Positions 16,058-24,697 of a stretch of 64,000 bases of DNA are shown piece by piece (the first letter of the stretch is position 1; each line of letters begins with the position of its first letter). The stretch comes from UBA11051 sp964390495 (GTDB taxonomy: Bacteria; Armatimonadota; Zipacnadia; Zipacnadales; UBA11051), in NCBI GenBank assembly GCA_964390495.1, contig CAYMIN010000010.1, positions 1-64,000 on the forward strand, read 5' to 3'. A program made the translations under genes and the position numbers. The notes beneath the pieces are model-generated. The model was not told where the DNA came from. It searched no databases and saw nothing but the letters and a program-made list of their open reading frames with translations.

Positions 16058-17733
16058 TCCTTGGCGACCAGCTCGATGCCGAACTTGAGGTTGAGGTCAA
16101 CCTCAAACAAGCGGCCCCAGGGCAGGGTGACGCGGGTCTCTTCGAGTTCTGCCAGGGCCAGACTGGTGGCGTTCTCGCGCGGGCCGATCCGCACCGATTC
16201 CTTGCCTAGGAAATGGGTGGCCCAGAGGTCGGCCACGGCTCGCACCAGCAGGTCGCTGACCATGTTCTGGACTCGCGGCTTGCTGTCTGCCAGGTCGAAT
16301 ATCGAGGCCCGCAGCATCTTAATCACGTGCTCGGTGACCTGTGGCCGGATGCGGGTCTGATAAAGCCAATCGTCCGCGAGATGGCAGAAGAGCAGATTGA
16401 TGTGAGCCTTCTCCGAGTCGATCAGCGTATCGAGCAGTTGCAGATAGCGCATCGGCGACAGATCAACTAGCAGATTGGCCAGGTCGAAAGCGCCTTTATC
16501 CTGCAAGGCGGTGAGGCGGAGGGTGCTGTGGGCCAGGGCTGAGCCGACCGAATTGGCCGCCGTATTCCACGCCGCAAAGCTGAGCAGCCCCTGCAGAGGC
16601 AGCTTGCGGGCCAGCAGCGCCTCGACAAAGCACTCTTCAGCACCATTGGGAAATGCGACATCACAGACCGCCAGGCTCCGGTCACCCAGATTGTCGGCGA
16701 CGGCTTCGAGGAAGTCTTGGGCCTGCTGCTCGCGGGCCTGAGCGGCCTCGGCGTCCTGGTAATCGCTGCGTTGTCGCGGTGCGGGCGGGTTGATAGCCAG
16801 GACGAAATCGGCGGTGGCAGGGCTGCTGGAGAGCTCGACGCCGACCGTTTGCATCTGGCCATGAAGCGTCTCGCTGAAGGGGCGGTCCTCAAAGGTAGCG
16901 ATGTTCTCAGCGTCCTGGGGATTGGCGTACATCACATAGGCGGTCGGGACTTTCTCCATGTGCTGGTGGATGAAGCGCGCCAGTAGCGTCTGGCCGAGTT
17001 CGTCAGCGCCGGGGTGCATTGATACCCGCTGGCTGAGGCCGTGGCGCTGGACAAGTTTGCGCAAGGCGGCCTGCTCCTGCACGTGCGGGCCATACTGAGC
17101 GGCGTCCTCCTGGGCCAACACCAAGAAATCGAGATTGCTCTTGGCGGTCTCCTCAACGGCGCGGAGATTGACCTGATGGTTGCGCTCGCGACAGGCGTTG
17201 TACTTGCCCAGCAGCGAGATGGGGATCTGCTTTTCGAGTTCGGTGAGGCGCTGGCGGTCGCTTTCCTCGCCCAGCGCCTCGAGACGTCCCTGGGTCTCCG
17301 AGTAGTCGCGGAGCAGTTGCCAATTCGCCGCCGCTTCGTCGGAATTGGCGGTGATGGAAAGGCGCATGATGGCGTTGTGGGCATAAATGGCAGCTTCCGG
17401 CAACATCTGGCGGAGGTCCGCCAAGGTATTGAGGCGCTCGAGGGCCAACTGGGTGCGTACATGAGGCGAACGCGAGGCTACCAGGCCACCATAGGCCAAC
17501 ATATCGAGAGAGAGCACCGCGCAGTCAATGCTGCCGCCGGCCGCCTCGCGCAGCAGCCACTCGATGATGTCTTCGACGCTGCCCGGGGTGGTGTAATGGC
17601 CCAGCAGCTCCCCGGGTGGTACCAGCAGTTCGTAGTCCACCATGCGCGCCAGCATCTGGACATGCTCGACATTGCAGGGCCGGTTATCCAGCGGCACGTA
17701 TATGATGCGATGCACGCGATGTCTTATGCTCAC
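16054..17733 (-). CDS. DUF4127 family protein
   Basis: A 559-residue protein of the uncharacterised DUF4127 family. The N-terminus carries the typical IIYVPLDNRPCNVEHVQMLA and LSLDMLAYGGLVASR. Later segments LVLAQEDAAQYGPHVQEQAAL, HPGADELGQTLLAR and YANPQDAENIATFEDRPF complete the pattern. The acidic and histidine residues (QEDA, HPGADE) look like a metal or active site, but no activity is established. It begins at GTG 17733 with GGGAGG upstream. It overlaps the next gene by four bases, so the two products are probably made in step and may work together. Confidence 0.88.
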   Translation of the reverse strand: MSIRHRVHRIIYVPLDNRPCNVEHVQMLARMVDYELLVPPGELLGHYTTPGSVEDIIEWLLREAAGGSIDCAVLSLDMLAYGGLVASRSPHVRTQLALERLNTLADLRQMLPEAAIYAHNAIMRLSITANSDEAAANWQLLRDYSETQGRLEALGEESDRQRLTELEKQIPISLLGKYNACRERNHQVNLRAVEETAKSNLDFLVLAQEDAAQYGPHVQEQAALRKLVQRHGLSQRVSMHPGADELGQTLLARFIHQHMEKVPTAYVMYANPQDAENIATFEDRPFSETLHGQMQTVGVELSSSPATADFVLAINPPAPRQRSDYQDAEAAQAREQQAQDFLEAVADNLGDRSLAVCDVAFPNGAEECFVEALLARKLPLQGLLSFAAWNTAANSVGSALAHSTLRLTALQDKGAFDLANLLVDLSPMRYLQLLDTLIDSEKAHINLLFCHLADDWLYQTRIRPQVTEHVIKMLRASIFDLADSKPRVQNMVSDLLVRAVADLWATHFLGKESVRIGPRENATSLALAELEETRVTLPWGRLFEVDLNLKFGIELVAKE

Positions 17734-17772
17734 GGTGGTCCTCCCTGGTTGACCTGTGGCCGGTGACAGGCT

Positions 17773-18492
17773 CTAGACTAAAGCCTCCAGCGCCTCCCGG
17801 AACTGGCCGGTGGCCCGAGCCAGGCCGGCAGGCTCCTTGCCCGTCACGATTGCACCAATAAGAATGCCACGAATGCCGACTTTATGCAAGCTAGCAGCTT
17901 CCTCGGCCAAGATCGCGCGCTGGCTGGGAACAATGATAGGTAAGGGGCTGAGTACCTCAGCCAGGTAAGCATAGGTTTTCACATCGGCCAGGCACAGCGG
18001 CTTGCCGTAGGCCTCATGGGGCAGCACCGAGGCCTCGATCATCCGCACCTGCGGCACCAACGCCAGGCCTGCAGGCGTGCCGTGGGGCGGTAGGTCCTGG
18101 TAGCCGACGGCCGCCATTATGTGGACGCCGGTCTGCGTATCCAGCATCCAGGCCGGCATGTCGGATAGATAGGCGTCCACGAAATCCATTCCGGCCTCAG
18201 CCATCGCCTGCATGTCGGCGGGGGAGCAAATGTTGTCGGCAGTCCCCGGGACGATGCCCACCGGGACACCGAGGGCGATAATCTGCTCGATAGCGGCGGC
18301 CTCCTGCGCCCAGGAGCCGAAAGCCACTCCGGCCGCGGCGTGATGGAGGTTCATGTGCACCTTCAAGCCCTCGGCACCGGCGTCAACCGCAGCCTTGCCT
18401 AGGTCCGGGTCGTTCTGAGGCAAACTGACCAGCAGCACGGGTCGGCTGACGGCGGCGGTAACCTCAAGGAGACGCTTGGCTGCAGAAGGCAT
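17773..18492 (-). CDS. Phosphate-binding-type TIM-barrel protein, function unknown
   Basis: A 239-residue (beta/alpha)8-like protein. Strands such as PVLLVSLP, GLKVHMNL, PVGIVPGT, FVDAYLS and LPIIVPSQR are regularly spaced. The C-terminal GIRGILIGAIVTGKEPAGLAR resembles the phosphate-binding end of ThiE- and NanE-like barrels. KVHMNLHH may hold catalytic residues. I cannot name the substrate. It lies 39 bases upstream of the DUF4127 gene in the same orientation, so it belongs to the operon. Confidence 0.65.
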   Translation of the reverse strand: MPSAAKRLLEVTAAVSRPVLLVSLPQNDPDLGKAAVDAGAEGLKVHMNLHHAAAGVAFGSWAQEAAAIEQIIALGVPVGIVPGTADNICSPADMQAMAEAGMDFVDAYLSDMPAWMLDTQTGVHIMAAVGYQDLPPHGTPAGLALVPQVRMIEASVLPHEAYGKPLCLADVKTYAYLAEVLSPLPIIVPSQRAILAEEAASLHKVGIRGILIGAIVTGKEPAGLARATGQFREALEALV

Positions 18493-18537
18493 CGTGAACT
18501 CCCCGCAATTGAGTTGGAGCAGGTGATAGCGGCTTGT

Positions 18538-19182
18538 CTAATCAGTTGGCGCGGGCAGCACCAGTCCCAGGCCCTCGCCGGCGGTCAAGGCGTACTGCCA
18601 GAAGCTCTGGTGACCGGCGATGATGACCGCCCGCTGTGCCCAGGCCAAGCCGGAAGCGGCCCCGAAATGCTCCAGGAACTCGCCGGCGCTCATCAGGTCA
18701 ACCTCCAGCGCCGCCGATACGGCCTGGCACCTGGCGACAATGCTGGTGACCGTGTGGTCCTCCAGGTCCTTCAGAACTGCGATGACCCGGCTTTCCTCCG
18801 GCAGCACGGCGATGCAGTCAAATGCCTGCCAGCGCCGCGACAGGTGGGGCCGGAGGCCGACGGTCAATTCCGCAGCCAAGCCGGTTGCCTGTTGCTGCTG
18901 CTCGCGGCACAACATGCCGAGCCACAAGGCCGTGGCGGACGAGTTGACGAACATGCACAGACTTTCGCGGCCCAGTCTGGAGGTGCCCAGCACTGTCAGC
19001 TTCTCAAGCTCCCGGATGTGGTAATGAATTGGCTGGTAGGATAGCGCGACGCCTCGGCAGACCGCGCTGATGCTGAGCTGGCGGCCGTAGTTGGCGCGCA
19101 TGTACCGCAGTATTTGCAGGGCCGAAGTATAGCGCACTGGCGGCCTCAGAAGGCGGGTCGGGCTAGAACGATAGTCCGGCAA
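18538..19182 (-). CDS. Winged-helix-like regulator candidate
   Basis: A 214-residue protein. Residues 18-75 look like a winged helix: YTSALQILRYMRANYGRQ, then LSISAVCRGVALSYQPIHYH as the recognition unit, then IRELEKLTVLGTSRLG as the wing. The C-terminal 130 residues form an alpha/beta domain with no recognised ligand-binding family. As first gene of the minus-strand run that includes DUF4127, it is the natural candidate to regulate that operon. The start is a TTG with only a weak ribosome-binding site; a GTG about 20 codons in is an alternative. Confidence 0.6.
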   Translation of the reverse strand: MPDYRSSPTRLLRPPVRYTSALQILRYMRANYGRQLSISAVCRGVALSYQPIHYHIRELEKLTVLGTSRLGRESLCMFVNSSATALWLGMLCREQQQQATGLAAELTVGLRPHLSRRWQAFDCIAVLPEESRVIAVLKDLEDHTVTSIVARCQAVSAALEVDLMSAGEFLEHFGAASGLAWAQRAVIIAGHQSFWQYALTAGEGLGLVLPAPTD

Positions 19183-19316
19183 AGCCTAGGCGGCCAAACT
19201 CCCGGACCTGGATCGGTCCGGACAAACCTGCCTGGCGACTAGGGAAGCCCGACTTGCGCGATGATGTTGATGAGGCTCGAACCACGGACCTATGGTGTCG
19301 GCCTGGCAGTTATCGG

Positions 19317-20582
19317 CTACTCGCCCGGCGCTAGAGAGCTGTCCGGCTCTTGGGGCCAGTAGATGTTGCGCGGGAAAACTATGCGCAGGTGCGTGAGGCC
19401 GCGTAGAGCTACATAGGCGCTGCCGGGCAGAGGGCTGTATGGCTTGAGATTGGCCGGGATGCGCCATAGGCCGCGGCGCCCGCGCTCGCTCTGTGCCCCG
19501 TTGTCGGTCTCGACCTCGGGATCCAGGCAGATCCTGGGCATGTTCTCCCACTCGCCATCATTATAGCGTACTTGCACCATCAGGCGCGAGAGCGTTCGGT
19601 TCATCCAGTCGGAATGGGGTCCGGTGATGTCGTCAGGCCGGTAGCTGGGCAGTAGGTATCCGGAGAACAGGGGCGCCACACCCTCCCAGGACGGGTCGCG
19701 CACGTCGGCAGGCCCGACTACCATCCATTGGGTGTTCTCGCGAATGTAACGGACCTCGGGGCTGCCGGCGTGCTCGCGAGGCACGATCTGAAATCCGCCG
19801 ATCTGGCCGATGGGAGATGTAGATATGTCAATGACGCCACAGTGATTAGCGCGCAAACGGCCCGGGGCGGCGTACATGGTGCCCTCGAAGCGGCCAATCC
19901 CTACCACCGGCCGCAGCACCTGCCCGATCAGCCTGCGTGCTTGCTTTTCGTACTCAATGGATATTTTGCCACCGAACTTGTTCTCGAAGGTGCAGTAAAG
20001 CGGCCGGCTCTCAGGCTCCCGGCGGATAATCTGCAGGACATCGCTCTGCGCCGGCACGTAGTCGGCAGCCAGGGCGACCAGCTCGTTGCCGGCTTCGAGA
20101 TAGACGGGCGCATTGACGTAGGGACCGTAGCCGCCGAAGATACCGGTGCCGCCCGCAATATCGGTGACCAGCGAGGCCCCGGGCAGCTCGGTCGCTGCGC
20201 CGACTGCCTCGGCACCGGGGATGATGCTGAAGATGATACCTTTGTCGTTGTCGGGGTTATTGGCTATCTTGATGTGGATGCCGTTGACGGCGGTGGCGGC
20301 GACGGCGCTGTCCTGGGCCCATCGGCTGGCCGTATAGCCGCCGGGATTGACCTTGAGCGCCGGTCTCACGACATGCCCGAGGGTGCGCCAGGTCCTGCCG
20401 CCGTCGTTGCTGGCGGTGATCTCTCCGCCGGCGGCATTGACCAGGCGCAGGCGAATCGCTTCGTGACGCGGCTGGTCTTGCTCGAAGAGGATATCCTGGC
20501 TGGGGCCACGCGGGAAATCGTCGCCGAAGGCCTGCGCCGCTACCAACAACAGCGCCAGGATGACGACGCGACTTGCCCTCAT
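19317..20582 (-). CDS. Secreted protein of unknown function
   Basis: A 421-residue protein with a clear signal peptide (MRASRVVILALLLVAAQAFG, cleavage after about residue 20). The rest is beta-rich. NDGGRTWRTLGH is reminiscent of the Asp-box/BNR turn seen in sialidase-like propellers, but only one good copy is visible. The ATG overlaps the stop of apgM (ATGA). A longer open frame exists but would place 30 charged residues ahead of the signal. I do not recognise the family. Confidence 0.75.
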   Translation of the reverse strand: MRASRVVILALLLVAAQAFGDDFPRGPSQDILFEQDQPRHEAIRLRLVNAAGGEITASNDGGRTWRTLGHVVRPALKVNPGGYTASRWAQDSAVAATAVNGIHIKIANNPDNDKGIIFSIIPGAEAVGAATELPGASLVTDIAGGTGIFGGYGPYVNAPVYLEAGNELVALAADYVPAQSDVLQIIRREPESRPLYCTFENKFGGKISIEYEKQARRLIGQVLRPVVGIGRFEGTMYAAPGRLRANHCGVIDISTSPIGQIGGFQIVPREHAGSPEVRYIRENTQWMVVGPADVRDPSWEGVAPLFSGYLLPSYRPDDITGPHSDWMNRTLSRLMVQVRYNDGEWENMPRICLDPEVETDNGAQSERGRRGLWRIPANLKPYSPLPGSAYVALRGLTHLRIVFPRNIYWPQEPDSSLAPGE

Positions 20583-21853
20583 GCGCCGAACTTCCCCCCG
20601 GCACCGGCGTAATTGCGCAAGAGATTCATCACGTCGGAGCCACGGAAATTCCCCAGATCGCCTTGCGCGCACGCCCTCTCACCGTAGCTTGGGACCTCGT
20701 CGGGAGTGACGCCATAGCCGAAGAAAGCGGCGGGTACGGGGTCGCCGGAATGGTCGCGCACGCTGATGGGGGTGCAGTGATCGGCGGCCAGCATCACCAC
20801 GGTGTGGCCGAAGTCGAGGTTGTCGAGAATATAGCCCAGCGCCCGGTCCACCTTCTCAATGGCCGCCATCTTCTGCTCGACATCGCCATCGTGGCCGCCA
20901 AGGTCGGGAGCCTTGATGTTGGCGAGGACGAAGTCGTGGTCCTCAAAGGTTGAGACGACGGCGGCGGCGATTGCCAACTCGTCGGTGTCGCGTCCGCCGC
21001 TAGCGCCCTCGCAGGCGATAACATCCATGTCGAGGTAGAGGCCCAGCCCGCGCACTAGATCAACCTCGACCATCAGCGCCCCGCTCAGCTGGTAGCGCTT
21101 GGCAAAGGCCTCCAGCTCGACGGCGGTGCCGACACCCCGCGGCAGAATGATATTGGCCGGCTTTAGACCGTCGGCCTCACGGGCCTGGTTTACCGGGTGG
21201 TCGTTGAGCGCCTGCCGCGACCTTTCCACGAATTGATTGACGATATCCGCCGTGCGGTGGGCTGCGGCGTTGTCCTCGTAGCCGGCTAGCGACTTACACT
21301 CCAGGTAATCCGCCGGCTCTTCCAGGTGAGGGTCAACGTCGCCGACATGCTCGTTCAGGCCCTCGCCGCGCAGCACCAGAGCGCAGCGGTGCTCGACCGA
21401 TTCCTTGAAGAGAATCTCGACACCGTCAATTTCGGGTATCTGCTGGTTGAGGGCCTGGCGCAGTTGGTCGGTGTCCTTGTTGATCCTGCCGGCGCGGCGG
21501 TCAATGACCGTGCGGTTCTCCAGGGCACGGCCGTTGTCAATCGTGGCGAAATTGCAGCGGAAGGCGACATCCCCGGGATTTACCTCAAGCCCGACGCCCT
21601 TGGCTTCGAAGGGGCCGCGGCCGCGGTAGTACTGGTACGGGTCATAGCCGAGGATCGCCATGTGCGCGGTGTCGCTGCCGGCTGCTACGCCCGGTGATAT
21701 GGGGTTTAGCAGGCCGCAAGCGCCCTCCGAGGCAATCTTATCGAATGCGGGTGTGTCAGTGGCCTCAATGGTAGTGCGGCCGTCAAGCTCCGGCACCGGG
21801 CGACCACCCATGCCATCGCCCAGCAGTATCAGCATCTTGGCCTTCGCAGCCAT
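20579..21853 (-). CDS. apgM: 2,3-bisphosphoglycerate-independent phosphoglycerate mutase, archaeal (ApgM) type
   Basis: A 424-residue alkaline-phosphatase-superfamily enzyme interconverting 3- and 2-phosphoglycerate. The metal sites are visible: ILLGDGMGGRP at the N-terminus, the nucleophile in GVAAGSDTAHMAILGYDP, NIKAPDLGGHDGD in the middle, and AADHCTPISVRDHSGDPVP near residue 375. The spacing fits the shorter archaeal-type ApgM rather than GpmI. The downstream gene for a secreted protein is translationally coupled, which is unexpected for a glycolytic gene. Confidence 0.93.
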   Translation of the reverse strand: MAAKAKMLILLGDGMGGRPVPELDGRTTIEATDTPAFDKIASEGACGLLNPISPGVAAGSDTAHMAILGYDPYQYYRGRGPFEAKGVGLEVNPGDVAFRCNFATIDNGRALENRTVIDRRAGRINKDTDQLRQALNQQIPEIDGVEILFKESVEHRCALVLRGEGLNEHVGDVDPHLEEPADYLECKSLAGYEDNAAAHRTADIVNQFVERSRQALNDHPVNQAREADGLKPANIILPRGVGTAVELEAFAKRYQLSGALMVEVDLVRGLGLYLDMDVIACEGASGGRDTDELAIAAAVVSTFEDHDFVLANIKAPDLGGHDGDVEQKMAAIEKVDRALGYILDNLDFGHTVVMLAADHCTPISVRDHSGDPVPAAFFGYGVTPDEVPSYGERACAQGDLGNFRGSDVMNLLRNYAGAGGKFGA

Positions 21854-21977
21854 CTGGTCAACTCCCTAGTCGTGTTAGTACCTGCGGATTCTACTCTCTG
21901 ATGGGTGGCAGGTCAAGGAGAGCCGTCGGGGTGGCTGCGTGCACGCATCATCGCTAGCGCAGAAGACTCCTGAAAAA

Positions 21978-22060
21978 CCTGGAGGACAGGCATCCTTGCC
22001 TGTCCGAAGCTATCTCTGGCTGCCCGGAACCCCGACAGGGAGGGATGCCTGTCGTCCAGG
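21978..22060. repeat. Fold-back (MITE-like) repeat, copy 1
   Basis: Two 27-nt arms at 21978-22004 and 22034-22060 are inverted complements at 24 of 27 positions. The right arm core GGGATGCCTGTCGTCC recurs at 48021-48036, in copy 2. No coding capacity. It occupies the gap between apgM and the response regulator; I see nothing else in 21854-22291. Confidence 0.75.
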
Positions 22061-22291
22061 ACGGCGCTGTGGGGGTATCCAGAGGTACACACTCCTTTGG
22101 AGTGGGTCAGGCGTGGGTGAGGCTGGACTTCGCGCCTGCTGACCGGCGGCCCGGTCTCCCTCGGTGGGCTAGGCGTCTCGCCTGCGCGATCGTGGCCTAC
22201 GAACAACTGCAGTTGGCCTTTTGCGCCCCACCGACGGTCTCTGCTCGCACCCCGTCCGGACGCTGAACCGGTGGCGACGCGGCCTGGTAGC

Positions 22292-22990
22292 TCAGGCGGC
22301 AGCCCCGGCAAAGCTGTAGCCGACGCCGGAGATGGTGCGAATCAGTTGGGGGTGGGCGCTGTCGGGCTCGATCTTGGAGCGCAGGCGGTTGATGTGAACA
22401 TCCAGGGTGCGCGTCCTGATGCTCTGATCGTAGCCCCAGATATTCAGCAGCAGCCAGTCGGACGAGACCACGTTGCCATGGTTTTCAGCCAGCGCCAGCA
22501 GCAGTTCGAACTCCTTGGGGGTGAGATGGACCGGCTTGCCCTCAACGGTCACCTCTCTGCTGTCCGGCTCGATGACGACGCGCTCAAAGTGCAAAGACGG
22601 GCTGTGGCGAGGGCCGCTGCGTCTGGCATAGGCGGTGCGCATCAGAGCCTGGATACGGCAAGCTAACTCAGCCGGATGAAACGGCTTGGTTACATAGTCA
22701 TCGGCGCCCAATTCGAAGCCGCAGATGCGGTCGAGCTCGGAGGTTCGGGAACTGACGATAATCAGAGGGATGCTGCTTTGCTTGCGCAGCCGCCGGCAGA
22801 CATCGAAGCCGTCCATGTCCGGCAGCATCAGCTCAAGCAGGATGAGTGCGGGGTTCTCCTCAACGACCAGCTTGAGAGCAGCGGTGCCCGTGCTGACACA
22901 GCGTGGCAAGTAGTTGCACTCGGTCACGATGGTTTTCAGTAGGGCTAGGGACGCAGGCTCATTTTCGATGACAAGCACCGTGTACGGCAC
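22292..22990 (-). CDS. Atypical OmpR/PhoB-type response regulator
   Basis: A 232-residue protein with a receiver domain (about 1-120) and a C-terminal OmpR winged helix (about 135-228; VHLTPKEFELLLALAENHGN, TRTLDVHINRLRSKI). The receiver keeps the conserved Ser (IIVSS) and Lys (VTKPF), but the phospho-accepting Asp is Glu (LILLELMLPDMDG). The acidic pair that binds Mg is Glu-Asn (LVIENEP) instead of Asp-Asp. This suggests signalling without phosphorylation, or a permanently active-like form. The GTG at 22990 is chosen because GGAGG precedes it at good spacing. No histidine kinase gene is nearby. Confidence 0.92.
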   Translation of the reverse strand: MPYTVLVIENEPASLALLKTIVTECNYLPRCVSTGTAALKLVVEENPALILLELMLPDMDGFDVCRRLRKQSSIPLIIVSSRTSELDRICGFELGADDYVTKPFHPAELACRIQALMRTAYARRSGPRHSPSLHFERVVIEPDSREVTVEGKPVHLTPKEFELLLALAENHGNVVSSDWLLLNIWGYDQSIRTRTLDVHINRLRSKIEPDSAHPQLIRTISGVGYSFAGAAA

Positions 22991-23353
22991 GCTCTTTACC
23001 TCCAGCCGATGGTTCAGCCAATTCCGCGAAGGGATGTTGGCAATTACCGGGCGGAAGCGAAGAGCTTGACCGCGATGTGCTTCGAGAGGGCCTGGCGGAG
23101 CCTCGAGGGCGCCGGTCCCCGGCCGCAATTCCGCTCTACTTCCACCCACCCAGTGTATTTGTTATCGGCGGCGGGGGAGTGAAGTTTAGCCGCCCCGGTA
23201 AACTTCGTGTTTCAGTCTCAGGAACACGCAGGAAACCGGTAGCTTAGGCGGAAATAGACGTCTCTGCAGTCAGCATCACAGCGGCACTAATCGGGCCGGC
23301 AGAAGCTTTCAGAGCGGTAAGCTGACCAGGCAAGGTAGGACGGTAATCACTCA

Positions 23354-23408
23354 CCTAACCCTCTTTTGATTCCCCCTGCCCTGCCAGGGAAGGGGGGAGA
23401 GGGTTAGG
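23354..23408. repeat. Palindromic intergenic repeat
   Basis: Perfect 11-bp arms CCTAACCCTCT/AGAGGGTTAGG, with an inner CCCCCT/AGGGGG pair. It is related in character to the palindrome inside mtaB. The rest of 22991-23467 shows no gene. Confidence 0.65.
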
Positions 23409-23467
23409 CCAAACCACAGCGTCAACACTTGCGTCACTGCAAGTCACAAGGTGAGCAGTTGGCTGAA

Positions 23468-24652
23468 ATGAACGAAAAACGCATCAGAGTGGCCTATCTG
23501 GACCATGCCGGGGATATCGGCGGAGGTGCGCAGGAAGCGCTGCTGGATATTCTGCGCTATTTGGACCGCGATGTCGTCGCGCCGGTGCTACTGCACGCCG
23601 AACGCGCCGAATGGCTACGGGATGTGGACCTCTCCGGCGTCACCTGTCGCGCCGTATTCCCGGCCTCGGCAGCGGTCCTGGAGCACTCACGTGATGAGCT
23701 GGCCGGGCTGGGCGCGCGCCTGACCGGCATCTGGCAAAGCCTCAGACCGCTGCGGCAGTTGCGCCGGGCCTTCCTGGAGGAAGATGTTGACATCGTTCAT
23801 ACCAATACTCTGAAATGTCACGTACTCGGCGGCCTGGCTGCAAAATGGGCCGGGAAGGCTCTGGTATGGGATGTGCGCGATATTCTCGAGCCGGGACCGG
23901 TGCGCTCGCTGCTGATTAGGGTGGCGAAGATGACCAGACCGCATATCGTGGCGATGTCGGCAGCCGTCGCCGCAAGCCTCGCCGACGCCCACTGCGACAC
24001 CACCGTGGTGCTGGGCGCGCGACCGATTGCCAAGTATCAACCCCGGCCGCCGAATGAAAAACTGCGCGAAGAACTGAGGCTCCAGGCCGGGGCCAGAGTA
24101 TTATCTGTAATCGCCCGGCTGACGCCGTGGAAGGGCCATCAGATACTGCTACGGGCCTTCAGGGAGGTGCTGCAGCAGCAACCACAAGCGCGGTTGCTGG
24201 TCATCGGTGACACCGGCTTCTGGGATAGCGACTATAAGCAAGCCCTCCAGCAGCAAGCCCAGGAGTTGGGCTGTGCCGAGGCGATCAGATGGCTGGGGTT
24301 CCGCGAGGACATCCCGGAATTGCTGGCGCTGACCGATGTGGTGGTGCTGCCCTCCAGGGACGAGCCCTTCGGTATGGTCCTCATCGAGGCAATGGCGGCG
24401 GAAAAGCCGGTCATCGCCACCCGCACCGCAGGCCCGCTTGAGATAGTCGAGGAGGGCGCAACCGGCTTGCTGGTCGAACACGGCAATGCAGACGAGCTAG
24501 CCGAGGCCATTGTGGAGTTGCTACGGGATCCGGACCGAGCGCAGGCGATGGGGAAAGCCGGTCGCCGGCGCGCCGTGGAGCTTTTCGACATCAGCAGACT
24601 CATCAATCAGCTCTATGGGGTGTACGAAGCGGTGGGCAGGTCGCAGCGGTGA
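23468..24652 (+). CDS. Glycosyltransferase family 4 protein
   Basis: A 394-residue GT-B enzyme. The N-terminal lobe begins IRVAYLDHAGDIGGGAQEALLD, with the glycine-rich acceptor loop and VDIVHTNTLKCHVLGGLAAKWAG. The C-terminal nucleotide-sugar lobe has SVIARLTPWKGHQILLRAF, the GFREDIPELLALTDVVVLPS segment, and the E-x7-E motif DEPFGMVLIEAMAAEKPVIA. It likely transfers a sugar to a lipid or polysaccharide precursor on the cytoplasmic face. The start is uncertain: ATG 23468 gives the conserved N-terminus, while upstream TTG codons are in frame. It is monocistronic and convergent with argS. Confidence 0.9.
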   Translation: MNEKRIRVAYLDHAGDIGGGAQEALLDILRYLDRDVVAPVLLHAERAEWLRDVDLSGVTCRAVFPASAAVLEHSRDELAGLGARLTGIWQSLRPLRQLRRAFLEEDVDIVHTNTLKCHVLGGLAAKWAGKALVWDVRDILEPGPVRSLLIRVAKMTRPHIVAMSAAVAASLADAHCDTTVVLGARPIAKYQPRPPNEKLREELRLQAGARVLSVIARLTPWKGHQILLRAFREVLQQQPQARLLVIGDTGFWDSDYKQALQQQAQELGCAEAIRWLGFREDIPELLALTDVVVLPSRDEPFGMVLIEAMAAEKPVIATRTAGPLEIVEEGATGLLVEHGNADELAEAIVELLRDPDRAQAMGKAGRRRAVELFDISRLINQLYGVYEAVGRSQR

Positions 24653-24658
24653 TATGCC

Positions 24659-24685
24659 CCGGTCCTTGGCCGGCATGGACCGGGC
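24659..24685. terminator. Hairpin between convergent genes
   Basis: An 8-bp stem CCCGGTCC/GGACCGGG between the ends of the glycosyltransferase and argS genes. No T-run, so termination is only inferred from position. Confidence 0.35.
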
Positions 24686-24697
24686 TTGCAGTATTGA

